Shown in pieces: positions 27,513 through 34,552 of a stretch of DNA of 64,000 bases. The DNA comes from Saccharothrix deserti (GTDB lineage Bacteria > Actinomycetota > Actinomycetes > Mycobacteriales > Pseudonocardiaceae). Position 1 is the stretch's first letter; every line of letters starts with the position of its first letter. The translations under genes were made by a program, and so were the position numbers. The notes beneath the pieces are model-generated. The model was given only the letters and a program-made list of their open reading frames with translations. It had not been told where the DNA came from and ran no database searches. The stretch is taken from contig NZ_VKAB01000035.1 in the NCBI RefSeq assembly GCF_009769385.1, forward strand, positions 1 to 64,000. Reading direction: 5' to 3'.

Positions 27513-27974
27513 TCAGGCCCCCTGGCCCCCGGCGCCCGGACCGGTCAGGAACACCAGGCGGAACTTGCCGATCTGCACCTCGTCGCCGTTGGCCAGCACC
27601 GCCTGGTCGACGGGCTCGCGGTTGACGTAGGTGCCGTTGAGGCTGCCCACGTCGATGACCACGAACTCGCCACCCTCGCGGCGGAACTCGGCGTGCCGGC
27701 GGGACACCGTCACGTCGTCGAGGAAGATGTCGCTGTCGGGGTGCCGACCCGCACTGGTCGTGTCGCGGTCCAGCAGGAACCTCGACCCCGCGTTGGGGCC
27801 GCGCTTGACCACGAGCAGAGCCGACCCAGCGGGCAGCGCGTCGACACCGGCGACGGCCGGCTCCTGGGCGGGTGCCTCGGCGCCCTCGACCTCGGCGAGG
27901 AAGTCGGCCCGGAAAACGGAGGTCCGCTCCGGGGACTGCTCGGGCGGAACGCCTGGCCCGTCGTTCGTGCTCAC
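27513..27974 (-). CDS. garA: FHA-domain metabolic regulator GarA/OdhI
   Basis: A 153-residue protein; GTG 27974 is fixed by AGGAGGAG 8 bases upstream. The N-terminal phospho-motif region reads ERTSVFRADFLAEVEG (residues 16-31). The FHA domain (about 60-140) has GRHPDSDIFLDDVTVSRRHAEF and SLNGTYVNREPV intact. GarA inhibits 2-oxoglutarate dehydrogenase and glutamate dehydrogenase and is switched by PknB/PknG. Compared with the ETTSVF motif of mycobacterial GarA, the first Thr (PknG-type site) is Arg17 here, leaving one Thr (Thr18). Confidence 0.94.
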   Translation of the reverse strand: MSTNDGPGVPPEQSPERTSVFRADFLAEVEGAEAPAQEPAVAGVDALPAGSALLVVKRGPNAGSRFLLDRDTTSAGRHPDSDIFLDDVTVSRRHAEFRREGGEFVVIDVGSLNGTYVNREPVDQAVLANGDEVQIGKFRLVFLTGPGAGGQGA

Positions 27975-28087
27975 CTGAGCTCTCCTCCTGCTGCTGGAAC
28001 CTTCGAGACCGCTAGAACCTATCGTGCCCGAACCCTTGTCTGAGGAGCGGCTCCCCAACCAACCGAAGAGCCGCCGGAAGATCGACG

Positions 28088-28471
28088 TCACTCCGCCGCC
28101 GCCAGCTCCTGGTAAGCGGCGGCGTCGAGCAGGTCGTCGACCGCGGACGGGTCCTCCAGCCGCAATTCCACCATCCACCCCTCGCCGTACGGGTCAGAGT
28201 TCACCAGGTCGGGCTGCTGGTCCAGCGAGTCGTTCCGGGCGACGACCTCACCGGCGAGCGGCGCGTAGATGTCCGAGACGCTCTTGGTGGACTCCACTTC
28301 ACCCAGCGTCTGACCGGCCGCGACCTGTTCGCCGAGCTCGGGGAGCTGGACGAACACGACGTCGCCGAGCTGCTCCTGGGCGTAGTCGGTGATGCCCACG
28401 CGCACAGTGTCCTCACCTGTGCGCAGCACCCACTCATGTTCCTCGGTGTACTTGAGCTCCTCGGGAATCAC
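28088..28471 (-). CDS. gcvH: Glycine cleavage system H protein
   Basis: A 127-residue lipoyl carrier. GTG 28471 (VIPEELKYTEEHEW) has AAGGAGC about 9 bases upstream. The lipoylated Lys is K63 in ESTKSVSD; GITDYAQEQLGDVVFVQLP and PYGEGWM are family blocks. It shuttles the aminomethyl group between P-, T- and L-proteins. Located between the pgsA-like gene and garA, the usual actinobacterial order. Confidence 0.95.
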   Translation of the reverse strand: MIPEELKYTEEHEWVLRTGEDTVRVGITDYAQEQLGDVVFVQLPELGEQVAAGQTLGEVESTKSVSDIYAPLAGEVVARNDSLDQQPDLVNSDPYGEGWMVELRLEDPSAVDDLLDAAAYQELAAAE

Positions 28472-28529
28472 CGCGGTGTGCTCCTTCAATGACGGTGGAT
28501 CTTCGCTGCCGGATCTTCCCACGTCGCGT

Positions 28530-29117
28530 TCAGCCGGGCGCGACCCCCGGCCGTCGGCGCAACGCGAGGGTGAACTGGTAGACGTACAGCACGCCCGACC
28601 AGAGGTAGAGGGCGCCGCCCCAGATCATGAACGCGTAGGCCACCGGACGGGCGATCTGCGCGGCCGTGGAGGTGCCCTGGGCGAGCAGGAGCATGGGGAA
28701 CGCGTAGAGCAGGTTGAACGTGGCGGCCTTGCCGAGGTAGTTGACCTCGAACGGGCCGTAGCCGCGGGCCCGGAGGACGGGCAGGCAGGCGCCGACGATG
28801 ATTTCGCGGCCGACCAGCACCACCGCCACCCACCAGGGCACGATGCCGCGCACGACGAAGGCGAGCAGCGTGGCGAGGATGTAGAGCCGGTCGGCGGCCG
28901 GGTCGAGCAGGGCGCCGAGCTTGCTGGTCTGGTCGAGCCAGCGGGCGATCTTGCCGTCGAGCCAGTCGGACAGGCCCGCGGCGACCAGCACCACCAGTGC
29001 CCAGCCGTCGGCCTGCGGGCCGAGCAGCAGGTACAGGAACAGGGGCACGCCGAGCAGCCGCAACACGCTGAGCGCGTTCGGGATGGTCAGCAGCCGGTCG
29101 GCTGGATCGCGCGGCAC
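28530..29117 (-). CDS. CDP-alcohol phosphatidyltransferase (PgsA-like)
   Basis: A 195-residue membrane enzyme with about five to six helices. The CAP catalytic motif is complete: DGKIAR...G...DPAADR with D51, D54, G55, R59, D72 and D76. These enzymes transfer a phosphatidyl group from CDP-diacylglycerol to an alcohol such as glycerol-3-phosphate or inositol phosphate. It corresponds in position to mycobacterial pgsA2/pgsA3 beside gcvH. GTG start; first gene of the gcvH-garA-ftsR run. Confidence 0.9.
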   Translation of the reverse strand: MPRDPADRLLTIPNALSVLRLLGVPLFLYLLLGPQADGWALVVLVAAGLSDWLDGKIARWLDQTSKLGALLDPAADRLYILATLLAFVVRGIVPWWVAVVLVGREIIVGACLPVLRARGYGPFEVNYLGKAATFNLLYAFPMLLLAQGTSTAAQIARPVAYAFMIWGGALYLWSGVLYVYQFTLALRRRPGVAPG

Positions 29118-29176
29118 GCACGAACTCTAGAGGCCGCCCGACGTGCCCCGATGGCCGACTCGCTGTGATCGACCGG

Positions 29177-29308
29177 AGGACGCGCGGTGTCCGGGTGGAC
29201 TCGCGTGTTCCGAGCGTTCAACTCGGGTGTTCCGAACGTAGGACACACGCGGTCTGGGTGTAGGACACACGCGGGTTGAGCGTTGGACACACGCGGTGGT
29301 GGGCGCGT
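29177..29308. repeat. Degenerate 22-bp tandem repeat array (six units)
   Basis: Six consecutive 22-bp units share register: for example ACTCGCGTGTTCCGAGCGTTCA-like units at 29199 and 29221 and units beginning ACACACGCGG at 29243, 29265 and 29287. GGACACACGCGG recurs at 29241, 29263 and 29285, exactly 22 bp apart. Upstream units carry the related GTGTTCCGA. Function unknown; it separates the pgsA-like gene from a small ORF. Confidence 0.75.
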
Positions 29309-29318
29309 GTGGGGTGGG

Positions 29319-29558
29319 TCAGTGGGCGCGGGTGCGGCTCCAGCCGCGGCGTTGCAGTTCGTCACCGCTGAGCGCTTGCGGACGACCCCGGTCGTCGACG
29401 CCGACCCAACGGGCGCGGAAACCTTCGAGCACGTAGGCGTGGCCCTTGCTCCAGACCACGCTGCACGGGGCTGTGGGCAGCGGACCCGCGCCGGTTGTGC
29501 CGGCACGCGCTGCCCTGGGCTTAGCCGGCTCGGACTCGGTTTCCGTTCTGGTGCTCAT
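29319..29558 (-). CDS. Small hypothetical protein, 79 aa
   Basis: ATG 29558 lies 11 bases after GGAGGG. The first 30 residues are low-complexity (Thr, Glu, Ala, Pro). Residues 33-79 form a compact core (CSVVWSKGHAYVLEGFRARWVGVDDRGRPQALSGDELQRRGWSRTR is the visible region in pieces) with a conserved-looking Trp/Gly pattern that may be a small beta domain. High third-position GC supports coding. Family not recognised. Confidence 0.6.
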   Translation of the reverse strand: MSTRTETESEPAKPRAARAGTTGAGPLPTAPCSVVWSKGHAYVLEGFRARWVGVDDRGRPQALSGDELQRRGWSRTRAH

Positions 29559-30001
29559 GTTCTTCAATCCCTCCACCAAGGGTGTCGCTCACGACCTTCG
29601 CGGCGTTATCCCCCGCACCGGATTCTGCGCGACTGTGGTGGAGCCCACCTCCGGTTCCGGCCGCGTCCTCGCCCACCGGACGGTTGGAGTCGACGAGTTG
29701 CGCAGAACCCTTCGAACCGCTTCTCCCGAGGTGTAACCGGCCTCGCCGGCTCCAAACCGTTCACCGTGCGTCACCCGCCGCACACCGAAAGCCGCACTAC
29801 ACTGGTACTGATCATGATGCCGCCCACGAGCTTGTGGTGTCGCCACGGGCTACGTACGGTGGGTGGCGCAGCGGTTGAGCCAACAGCCGCGCCGGGAAGT
29901 CCGGCTAGCGGGCACGTTTCCGCCACGCTGCTCATCCGTGCTGCGCGCGTTCGCGTGCCCGGGCTTCCCACCCAGCGATTCCAGCTGAAGAGGAGAGCCT
30001 C
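29559..30001. other. 443-bp intergenic region upstream of the STAS gene
   Basis: I see no coding ORF. A TACACT hexamer (29798-29803) could be a sigma-A-type -10, but no matching -35 is visible. The purine-rich GAAGAGGAGAG directly before 30002 is the ribosome site of the STAS gene. Nothing else convincing. Confidence 0.45.
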
Positions 30002-30421
30002 GTGACGGTTCAGGATCCGGACGTCGTGGCGACGAGCGGAGCCGAGTCCGCCGCGGCCAACAGCCCGCGGGCCGGGCAGCTCGGGCTCGCCGTCCGCACC
30101 GTGGCCGAAGGCGTCACCGTGGTGGCGGTGAGCGGTGAGGTCGACATGCTCACCGCCCCGCAGCTGCGGGCGGACGTCCTGCAGCACCTCGATGCCAGCA
30201 GCACGCTCGTGCTGGACCTGTCCAGGGTGAGCTTCCTGGGCTCGGCCGGCCTGGCGGTGCTGGTGGAGGCGTCGCAGCACGCCAAGCGCAGGGGCGCGGC
30301 GTTCCGCGTCGCGGCGGTGGAGCGCGCGGTGACGCGACCGTTGGCCGCCACCGGCCTGGGCGAGGTGTTCAGCGTGTTCGAGTCGGTCGAGCAGGCGCTG
30401 GAGGCCGACGAGGTCCGCTGA
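30002..30421 (+). CDS. STAS-domain anti-sigma factor antagonist
   Basis: A 139-residue SpoIIAA/RsbV-like protein. After a 25-residue N-terminal tail the STAS domain (about 28-130) carries VSGEVDMLTAPQL and DLSRVSFLGSAGLAVLVEA; Ser81 in GSAGL is the expected phosphorylation site. Such proteins bind and neutralise RsbW-type kinases to free SigB-class sigma factors. GTG start behind a strong purine-rich ribosome site. Convergent with the kinase-STAS fusion. Confidence 0.88.
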   Translation: MTVQDPDVVATSGAESAAANSPRAGQLGLAVRTVAEGVTVVAVSGEVDMLTAPQLRADVLQHLDASSTLVLDLSRVSFLGSAGLAVLVEASQHAKRRGAAFRVAAVERAVTRPLAATGLGEVFSVFESVEQALEADEVR

Positions 30422-30440
30422 CGGCAGATGCCTGAACGCA

Positions 30441-30484
30441 CAGAGACCACAGAGACCACAGAGACCACAGAGACCACAGAGACC
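30441..30484. repeat. 9-bp minisatellite (CAGAGACCA, about 4.9 copies)
   Basis: Perfect head-to-tail CAGAGACCA units lie between the convergent STAS and kinase-STAS genes, ending eight bases from the latter's stop. Prone to slippage; no hairpin potential. Confidence 0.85.
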
Positions 30485-30492
30485 GAACGGGT

Positions 30493-31272
30493 CTAGACGT
30501 GCGGCACCAAGTCGATGACTTGATCAACGCCCGCCGCGACGAGTGCGCGGCGGGCGTGGCCGTTTTCGGGCGCGCGCACGACGACCCGGTTGCCCGCCGC
30601 CGCGGCCGCCTCGGCGACCGCCCGCAGGCTGCGGATCAGGCCCTCGTTGCGCTCGCCGAGGGCGCGCAGGTCGACCACGACGGGCACGGAACCGCCGCGG
30701 GCGGCGGTCAGGATGCGGCGGCGGATGGCGGGCGCGGCGGGCGCGGGCACGTCGCCGAGCACCAGCACCTCCACCCAGCCCTCGCGCGCGGTGACGTGCA
30801 CGGGTTCGGGCGGCGCCGGTGGCCGTGGCGGCGGCAGTGGTGGCGCGGCGGCGAACGTGCCGCGACGTCTGTGCCGCGGCGTCACGACGAGGGTGACGGT
30901 CGTGCCGCTCGGCTGCCGGTCGACCAGCACCTCGTCGACGTTCTCGCGCATCAGCAGCAGCCCGCGACCTCGGCTGGACAGGGCGGGCGGCGGCACGCGC
31001 CAGGTGCCGCAGTCGGCGACGACGACGCGCACGGTGCCGTCGGGCCGTGCCTCGGCGTCGATGTGGACGGTGCCGGGCTGGTCGGGGCCGTACGCGTGCT
31101 CAACGGCGTTGCTGGCCGCCTCGTTCACCGCGATGAGCAGGTCGTACCGGTCGTCCTCGCCGAGGCCCTCACCGGCCAGCCAGTCGTCGAGCCGGGCGCG
31201 GACCGCCGCGAGCTGCCCGGCCTGTGCCGGGAACTCCACTCCCCAGTGGTGGTCCGCGAGTTGATCGGTCAC
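30493..31272 (-). CDS. RsbW-like ATPase fused to a STAS domain
   Basis: A 259-residue protein. Residues about 10-130 form a HATPase_c (anti-sigma kinase) domain with N-box NEAASNAVEHAYG, an ADCG motif and SRGRGLLLMRENVD. A Pro/Arg-rich linker (PPLPPPRPPAPPEP) joins it to a C-terminal STAS-like domain (about 160-259, WVEVLVLGDVPAPAAPAIRRRI ... VVVDLRALGERNEGLIRSLRAV). The STAS Ser-Ser-Gly motif is replaced by RNEGL, so this domain may not be phosphorylatable. A kinase and antagonist module in one chain suggests intramolecular regulation (inference). Confidence 0.82.
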   Translation of the reverse strand: MTDQLADHHWGVEFPAQAGQLAAVRARLDDWLAGEGLGEDDRYDLLIAVNEAASNAVEHAYGPDQPGTVHIDAEARPDGTVRVVVADCGTWRVPPPALSSRGRGLLLMRENVDEVLVDRQPSGTTVTLVVTPRHRRRGTFAAAPPLPPPRPPAPPEPVHVTAREGWVEVLVLGDVPAPAAPAIRRRILTAARGGSVPVVVDLRALGERNEGLIRSLRAVAEAAAAAGNRVVVRAPENGHARRALVAAGVDQVIDLVPHV

Positions 31273-31324
31273 AAGCCCTCCCCGTCGCACCAGTCAGTCT
31301 TCCCAGCCCGCGCGTCGGCTACAC

Positions 31325-31350
31325 GTGTGAGCGACGATCAGTTCGGGTAC
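31325..31350 (+). promoter_or_regulatory. SigB/SigF-class promoter for the kinase-sigB operon
   Basis: GTGT-N16-GGGTAC matches the actinobacterial general-stress sigma consensus GNNT-N14-16-GGGTAY. It lies 47 bases upstream of the RsbW-like start, implying autoregulation by the encoded sigma factor. Confidence 0.7.
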
Positions 31351-31397
31351 CGCTAGCTTCAGCAACACAACGAGACAGAACGGACGACGAGGTGAGC

Positions 31398-31829
31398 GTG
31401 TCGCACACTGAGCCGCGGAGCGGTGAGTCGGAGAACGCCCTGGCCGGGGTCGAGTTGAGGATGACGGCCGACCCCACGCAGCTGTCGATCGTCCGGGCCG
31501 TGGCCGCCGACATCGCCATGCGCCAGGACTTCGACCTGGACTCCATCGAGGACTTGAAGCTGGCGGTGGACGAGGCGTGCTCGACGCTCATCTCGCTGGC
31601 CACGCAGGGTGCGGTGCTCAGCGCCCAGTTCATCGTGGTGGACGGCTCGGTGCAGGTGTTCACCAAGGTGGGTTCGGAGCGGTCGGCGCCTCCTGACCGG
31701 GACAGCTTCGGGTGGCGCGTGCTGAGCGCGCTGGTCGACTCGGTCACGACGTGGGTCGCGCCGCAGGCGGACGCGTACGAGGTGCACATCGACCTGGTCA
31801 AGCGGTCACTGGGGACGGTGGATGCGTGA
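31398..31829 (+). CDS. RsbW-like anti-sigma serine kinase
   Basis: A 143-residue HATPase_c domain protein with the N-box DLKLAVDEACSTLISLA and a C-terminal part FGWRVLSALVDSV. GTG 31398 is preferred because GAGGT sits 5-6 bases upstream. Like UsfX/RsbW it should bind and inactivate the sigma factor encoded immediately downstream, whose GTG overlaps its stop. Preceded by a SigB-class promoter. Confidence 0.86.
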   Translation: MSHTEPRSGESENALAGVELRMTADPTQLSIVRAVAADIAMRQDFDLDSIEDLKLAVDEACSTLISLATQGAVLSAQFIVVDGSVQVFTKVGSERSAPPDRDSFGWRVLSALVDSVTTWVAPQADAYEVHIDLVKRSLGTVDA

Positions 31830-32617
31830 CGGGGTCGGACGGGGGCACGACGCGGTCCGGCGCGCAGGGGGACTACGACCACCTGGCGCCGCTGTTCGTC
31901 CAGCTCGCCGCGACCGCCAAGGAAGACCCTGCGTGGGAGCGGCTGCGCGACGAGCTGGTGACCGAGCACCTGCCCGTGGCCAAGCACATCGCGCGCCGGT
32001 TCGGGCACCGCGGTGAGCCGTACGACGACCTGGTGCAGGTCGCGACCGTCGGCCTGATCAACGCGGTGGACCGGTTCGACCCGGAGCGGGGCAGCGACTT
32101 CCTGTCGTTCGCGGTGCCGACGATCATGGGGGAGGTCCGGAAGTACTTCCGGGACTCCAGCTGGTCGGTCCGCATGCCGCGGCGGCTCAAGGAGCTGCAC
32201 CTGGCGATCAACGCCGGGTCGGCCCGGCTGTCGCAGGAGCTTGGTCGGGCGCCGACGCCGAGCGAGCTGGCGCAGCACCTCGGGTTGAGCCGCGAGGAGA
32301 TCCACGAGGGACTGGCGGCGGGCAACGCCTACCACAGCGCGTCGTTGGACGACCTGCTCGTGGCCGACGACAGCTCCATCTCGCTGGGCAGCACGCTCGG
32401 CGAGGAGGACCCGGAGCTGGAGGCGATCGAGCAGCGGGAGGCGCTGCACCCGTTGCTGGAGAAGCTGCCGGAGCGGGAGCGGAAGATCGTGGTGATGCGG
32501 TTCTTCGGGAACATGACGCAGACTCAGATCGCGCAGAAGGTCGGCATCTCGCAGATGCACGTGTCGCGGCTGTTGGCCAAGACGCTGCGGCAGTTGCGCG
32601 AAGGTCTGACCGAATAG
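31826..32617 (+). CDS. SigB/SigF/SigG-family RNA polymerase sigma factor
   Basis: A 263-residue group 3 sigma factor with region 2 (GEPYDDLVQVATVGLINAVDRFDPERG, FAVPTIMGEVRKYFRDSSWSVRMPRRLKEL), region 3 and region 4 (MRFFGNMTQTQIAQKVGISQMHVSRLLAKTLRQLR). GTG 31826 overlaps the kinase stop (GTGA), the classic rsbW-sigB coupling. It should transcribe general-stress genes from GTTT/GGGTA promoters, several of which occur in this window. Confidence 0.93.
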   Translation: MTGSDGGTTRSGAQGDYDHLAPLFVQLAATAKEDPAWERLRDELVTEHLPVAKHIARRFGHRGEPYDDLVQVATVGLINAVDRFDPERGSDFLSFAVPTIMGEVRKYFRDSSWSVRMPRRLKELHLAINAGSARLSQELGRAPTPSELAQHLGLSREEIHEGLAAGNAYHSASLDDLLVADDSSISLGSTLGEEDPELEAIEQREALHPLLEKLPERERKIVVMRFFGNMTQTQIAQKVGISQMHVSRLLAKTLRQLREGLTE

Positions 32618-32640
32618 GACTCACCGCGCGACCGGGTGGG

Positions 32641-32683
32641 ACGCCGACACGACTACGCCGAACACGAATACGCCGACACGATT
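32641..32683. repeat. Three direct repeats of ACGCCGACACGA
   Basis: Units of 14, 15 and 14 bp (ACGCCGACACGACT, ACGCCGAACACGAAT, ACGCCGACACGATT) lie head to tail after the sigB stop and run directly into the terminator hairpin. No coding role. Confidence 0.75.
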
Positions 32684-32717
32684 CGAGGCCGCCTGACTTC
32701 CGGGTCAGGCGGCCTCG
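32684..32717. terminator. sigB operon terminator
   Basis: A 14-bp perfect stem (CGAGGCCGCCTGAC and complement) with a 6-base loop, 66 bases after sigB. The remaining 200 bp to the whiB stop hold only GC-rich direct repeats. Confidence 0.78.
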
Positions 32718-32901
32718 GCATGTTCCGGGGATTCGGCCCCTGGGGTGGAGGCCGGGGCGGCCGGCTCGGTCGGACCGGTCGGGCGGAGCGACCGGAGTGC
32801 GGATCGGTCAGGGGTGCGGATCGGTCGGGGGGAACGACCGGAGTGCTGCGGTCTGCCAGGGCGGCGGTGAACTGGGCGGGTCGGGCGGCAGAACGTGCGG
32901 T

Positions 32902-32934
32902 GGGCAGAGCTGTGCTGCGGGCAGAGCTGTGCTG
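32902..32934. repeat. 16-bp direct repeat, two copies
   Basis: GGGCAGAGCTGTGCTG occurs twice with a 17-bp period immediately downstream of the whiB stop. The preceding 100 bp also contain duplicated GCGGATCGGTC and CGACCGGAGTGC segments. Confidence 0.7.
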
Positions 32935-32935
32935 G

Positions 32936-33226
32936 TCAGGCGGCGGAGCGGCGGCGGCTGGCGATGATTCGGCGGCGCTCGTCCTCGCCCATGCCGCCCC
33001 ACACGCCGTACGGCTCCTGGACCGCGAGCGCGTGCTCACGGCACCGGACCACGACGGGACAGCGGGCGCACAGCTGCTTCGCCTTGTCCTCACGGGCGGC
33101 GCGGGCGGAGCCCCGCTCGTTGTCCGGGTGGAAGAAGACGGCGCTGTCCCGGCCTCGGCACAGCCCGTCCTTCTGCCAGTCCCAGACGTCGGTCACGGGC
33201 TTCGGCAGGCGCGCGGTGCTGGTCAT
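32936..33226 (-). CDS. WhiB3/WhiD-like iron-sulfur transcription factor
   Basis: A 96-residue Wbl protein with the four cluster cysteines C23, C53, C56 and C62, the GVWGGM turn and a basic C-terminal tail (RRRIIASRRRSAA). The segment WDWQKDGLCRGRDSAVFFHPDNERG closely resembles WhiB3/WhiD rather than WhiB1, WhiB2 or WhiB7. These [4Fe-4S] proteins bind the primary sigma factor and sense redox or NO. A candidate SigB promoter lies upstream, linking it to the neighbouring stress module. Confidence 0.9.
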   Translation of the reverse strand: MTSTARLPKPVTDVWDWQKDGLCRGRDSAVFFHPDNERGSARAAREDKAKQLCARCPVVVRCREHALAVQEPYGVWGGMGEDERRRIIASRRRSAA

Positions 33227-33268
33227 CGGATGAACCCCCTTGCGGTGTCACAGGTGCTTGATCACGGC

Positions 33269-33295
33269 GTACCCGCTGGTCGGGGGAGGGCAAAC
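33269..33295 (-). promoter_or_regulatory. Candidate SigB-class promoter of whiB
   Basis: On the minus strand GTTT-N17-GGGTAC lies 43 bases before the whiB ATG. The spacer is one base longer than the optimal 14-16. Confidence 0.5.
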
Positions 33296-33362
33296 GTGCT
33301 GCGCCTCATCGGATGGATTCGTGGGCCAAAGGGGTTGACCCACGCCGGACCACCGTGTCGGA

Positions 33363-33557
33363 TTACTCCGGTTCCTCCTGCGCCAACCGCTCGTCCAGGC
33401 TCTCCCGCTCGCGCAGCTCGCGCTGAGTGGTGCCGTGGCGGTCGGCGCCGCTCCAGTGCTCGGGCGGGTCGATGCCACCCTCGAGCGGGTCGACGTCGAG
33501 TTCGTCCTCGTCCAGCTGCTCGGTCTCGTCCAGCGGACGTTCGTTCGGATCGGTCAT
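33363..33557 (-). CDS. Small acidic hypothetical protein, 64 aa
   Basis: A 64-residue protein with 26 Asp/Glu (ETEQLDEDELDVDPLEGGID), a PPEHW motif and a charged C-terminus (RELRERESLDERLAQEEPE). Its ATG overlaps the stop of the LLM enzyme (TGATG) and GGAGGT lies upstream, so expression as the third gene of the TPP enzyme-LLM operon is well supported. Resembles DUF5709-like acidic actinobacterial proteins; function unknown. Confidence 0.75.
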   Translation of the reverse strand: MTDPNERPLDETEQLDEDELDVDPLEGGIDPPEHWSGADRHGTTQRELRERESLDERLAQEEPE

Positions 33558-34543
33558 CACGCACCTCCCTGCTGCGAACCCACCGGTGAACGACCCAGCG
33601 CGGGCGCCACCGAATCGGCCCAGAACGAGAAGAACTGCTCCTGGTCGGGCCCGATCTGCTGCACGTACACCTCGTCGTAGCCCGCGTCGGCGTACTCGCG
33701 GACCGCGTCCACGTACCGCTGCGGGTCCGGCCCGGTGGGCAGCGCGGACGCCACCATCTCCTCGGTGACCAGCGTCGACGCCTGCTCGAAGTGCCGGGGC
33801 GTCGGCAGCACCTGGGCCAGTTCGCCGGGCAGGTGCTCGTTGGGCCACAACCGGTGGGCGGTCTTCACGCCGGCCTCGGCGGACGACGCGTGGCACACCT
33901 TGAACCCGGCCTGCGTCGGCTTGCCCTCGCCACCGGCTGAGCGGAACTTCGAGATCAGCGACGCGTCGGGCATGGTGGAGCACAGGCCGTCCCCGATCCG
34001 GCCGGCCACGACCGCCGCCTTCGGCCCGAACGCCGACACGTACACCGGAACCGGTGACGGCGGCAGCGTGTAGAGCCGGGCGTTCTCGACCGTGTAGTGC
34101 CTGCCGCGGTGGCTGACCTCGTGGCCCGTCCACAGTGCCCGCATCACCTCGACGGCCTCTTCCAGCATCTCCAGCCGTTCCGGCGCGGACGGCCACCGGT
34201 CGCCGAAGATGTGCTCGTTCAGCGCCTCACCGGTGCCCACCCCGAGGGTGAACCCGCCGCGGCACTGGACGGCGGCCGTCGCGGCGGCCTGGGCCACCAC
34301 GGCCGGGTGAATCCGGAGCGTCGGACAGGTGACGGCGGTCGTGATGGGCAACGAGGTGACCTCGGACAGCGCCCCGATCACGGACCACACGAACGGGCTG
34401 TCGCCCTGTTCGCCGTTCCACGGGTGGTAGTGGTCGGAGATCCACAGCCGCTCGAAGCCCGCCTGTTCCGCCCACCGCGCCTGCCGCACGAGCTCACGAG
34501 GTCCGAACTCCTCACTGGAGAGGAAGTAACCGATGCTGACCAT
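33557..34543 (-). CDS. LLM class F420-dependent oxidoreductase (TIGR03557 type)
   Basis: A 328-residue luciferase-like TIM barrel. IGYFLSSEEFGPRELVRQARWAEQAGFERLWISDHYHPW and GGFTLGVGTGEALNEHIFGDRWP match the F420-dependent glucose-6-phosphate-dehydrogenase-related TIGR03557 subgroup. ATG 34543 chosen. The substrate is unknown. A GGTT-N15-GGGTAA element spans the end of the upstream gene (CACGGGTAA) and could be an internal SigB-class promoter. It lies 9 bases from the TPP enzyme stop. Confidence 0.87.
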   Translation of the reverse strand: MVSIGYFLSSEEFGPRELVRQARWAEQAGFERLWISDHYHPWNGEQGDSPFVWSVIGALSEVTSLPITTAVTCPTLRIHPAVVAQAAATAAVQCRGGFTLGVGTGEALNEHIFGDRWPSAPERLEMLEEAVEVMRALWTGHEVSHRGRHYTVENARLYTLPPSPVPVYVSAFGPKAAVVAGRIGDGLCSTMPDASLISKFRSAGGEGKPTQAGFKVCHASSAEAGVKTAHRLWPNEHLPGELAQVLPTPRHFEQASTLVTEEMVASALPTGPDPQRYVDAVREYADAGYDEVYVQQIGPDQEQFFSFWADSVAPALGRSPVGSQQGGA

Positions 34544-34552
34544 GGCCAACGG

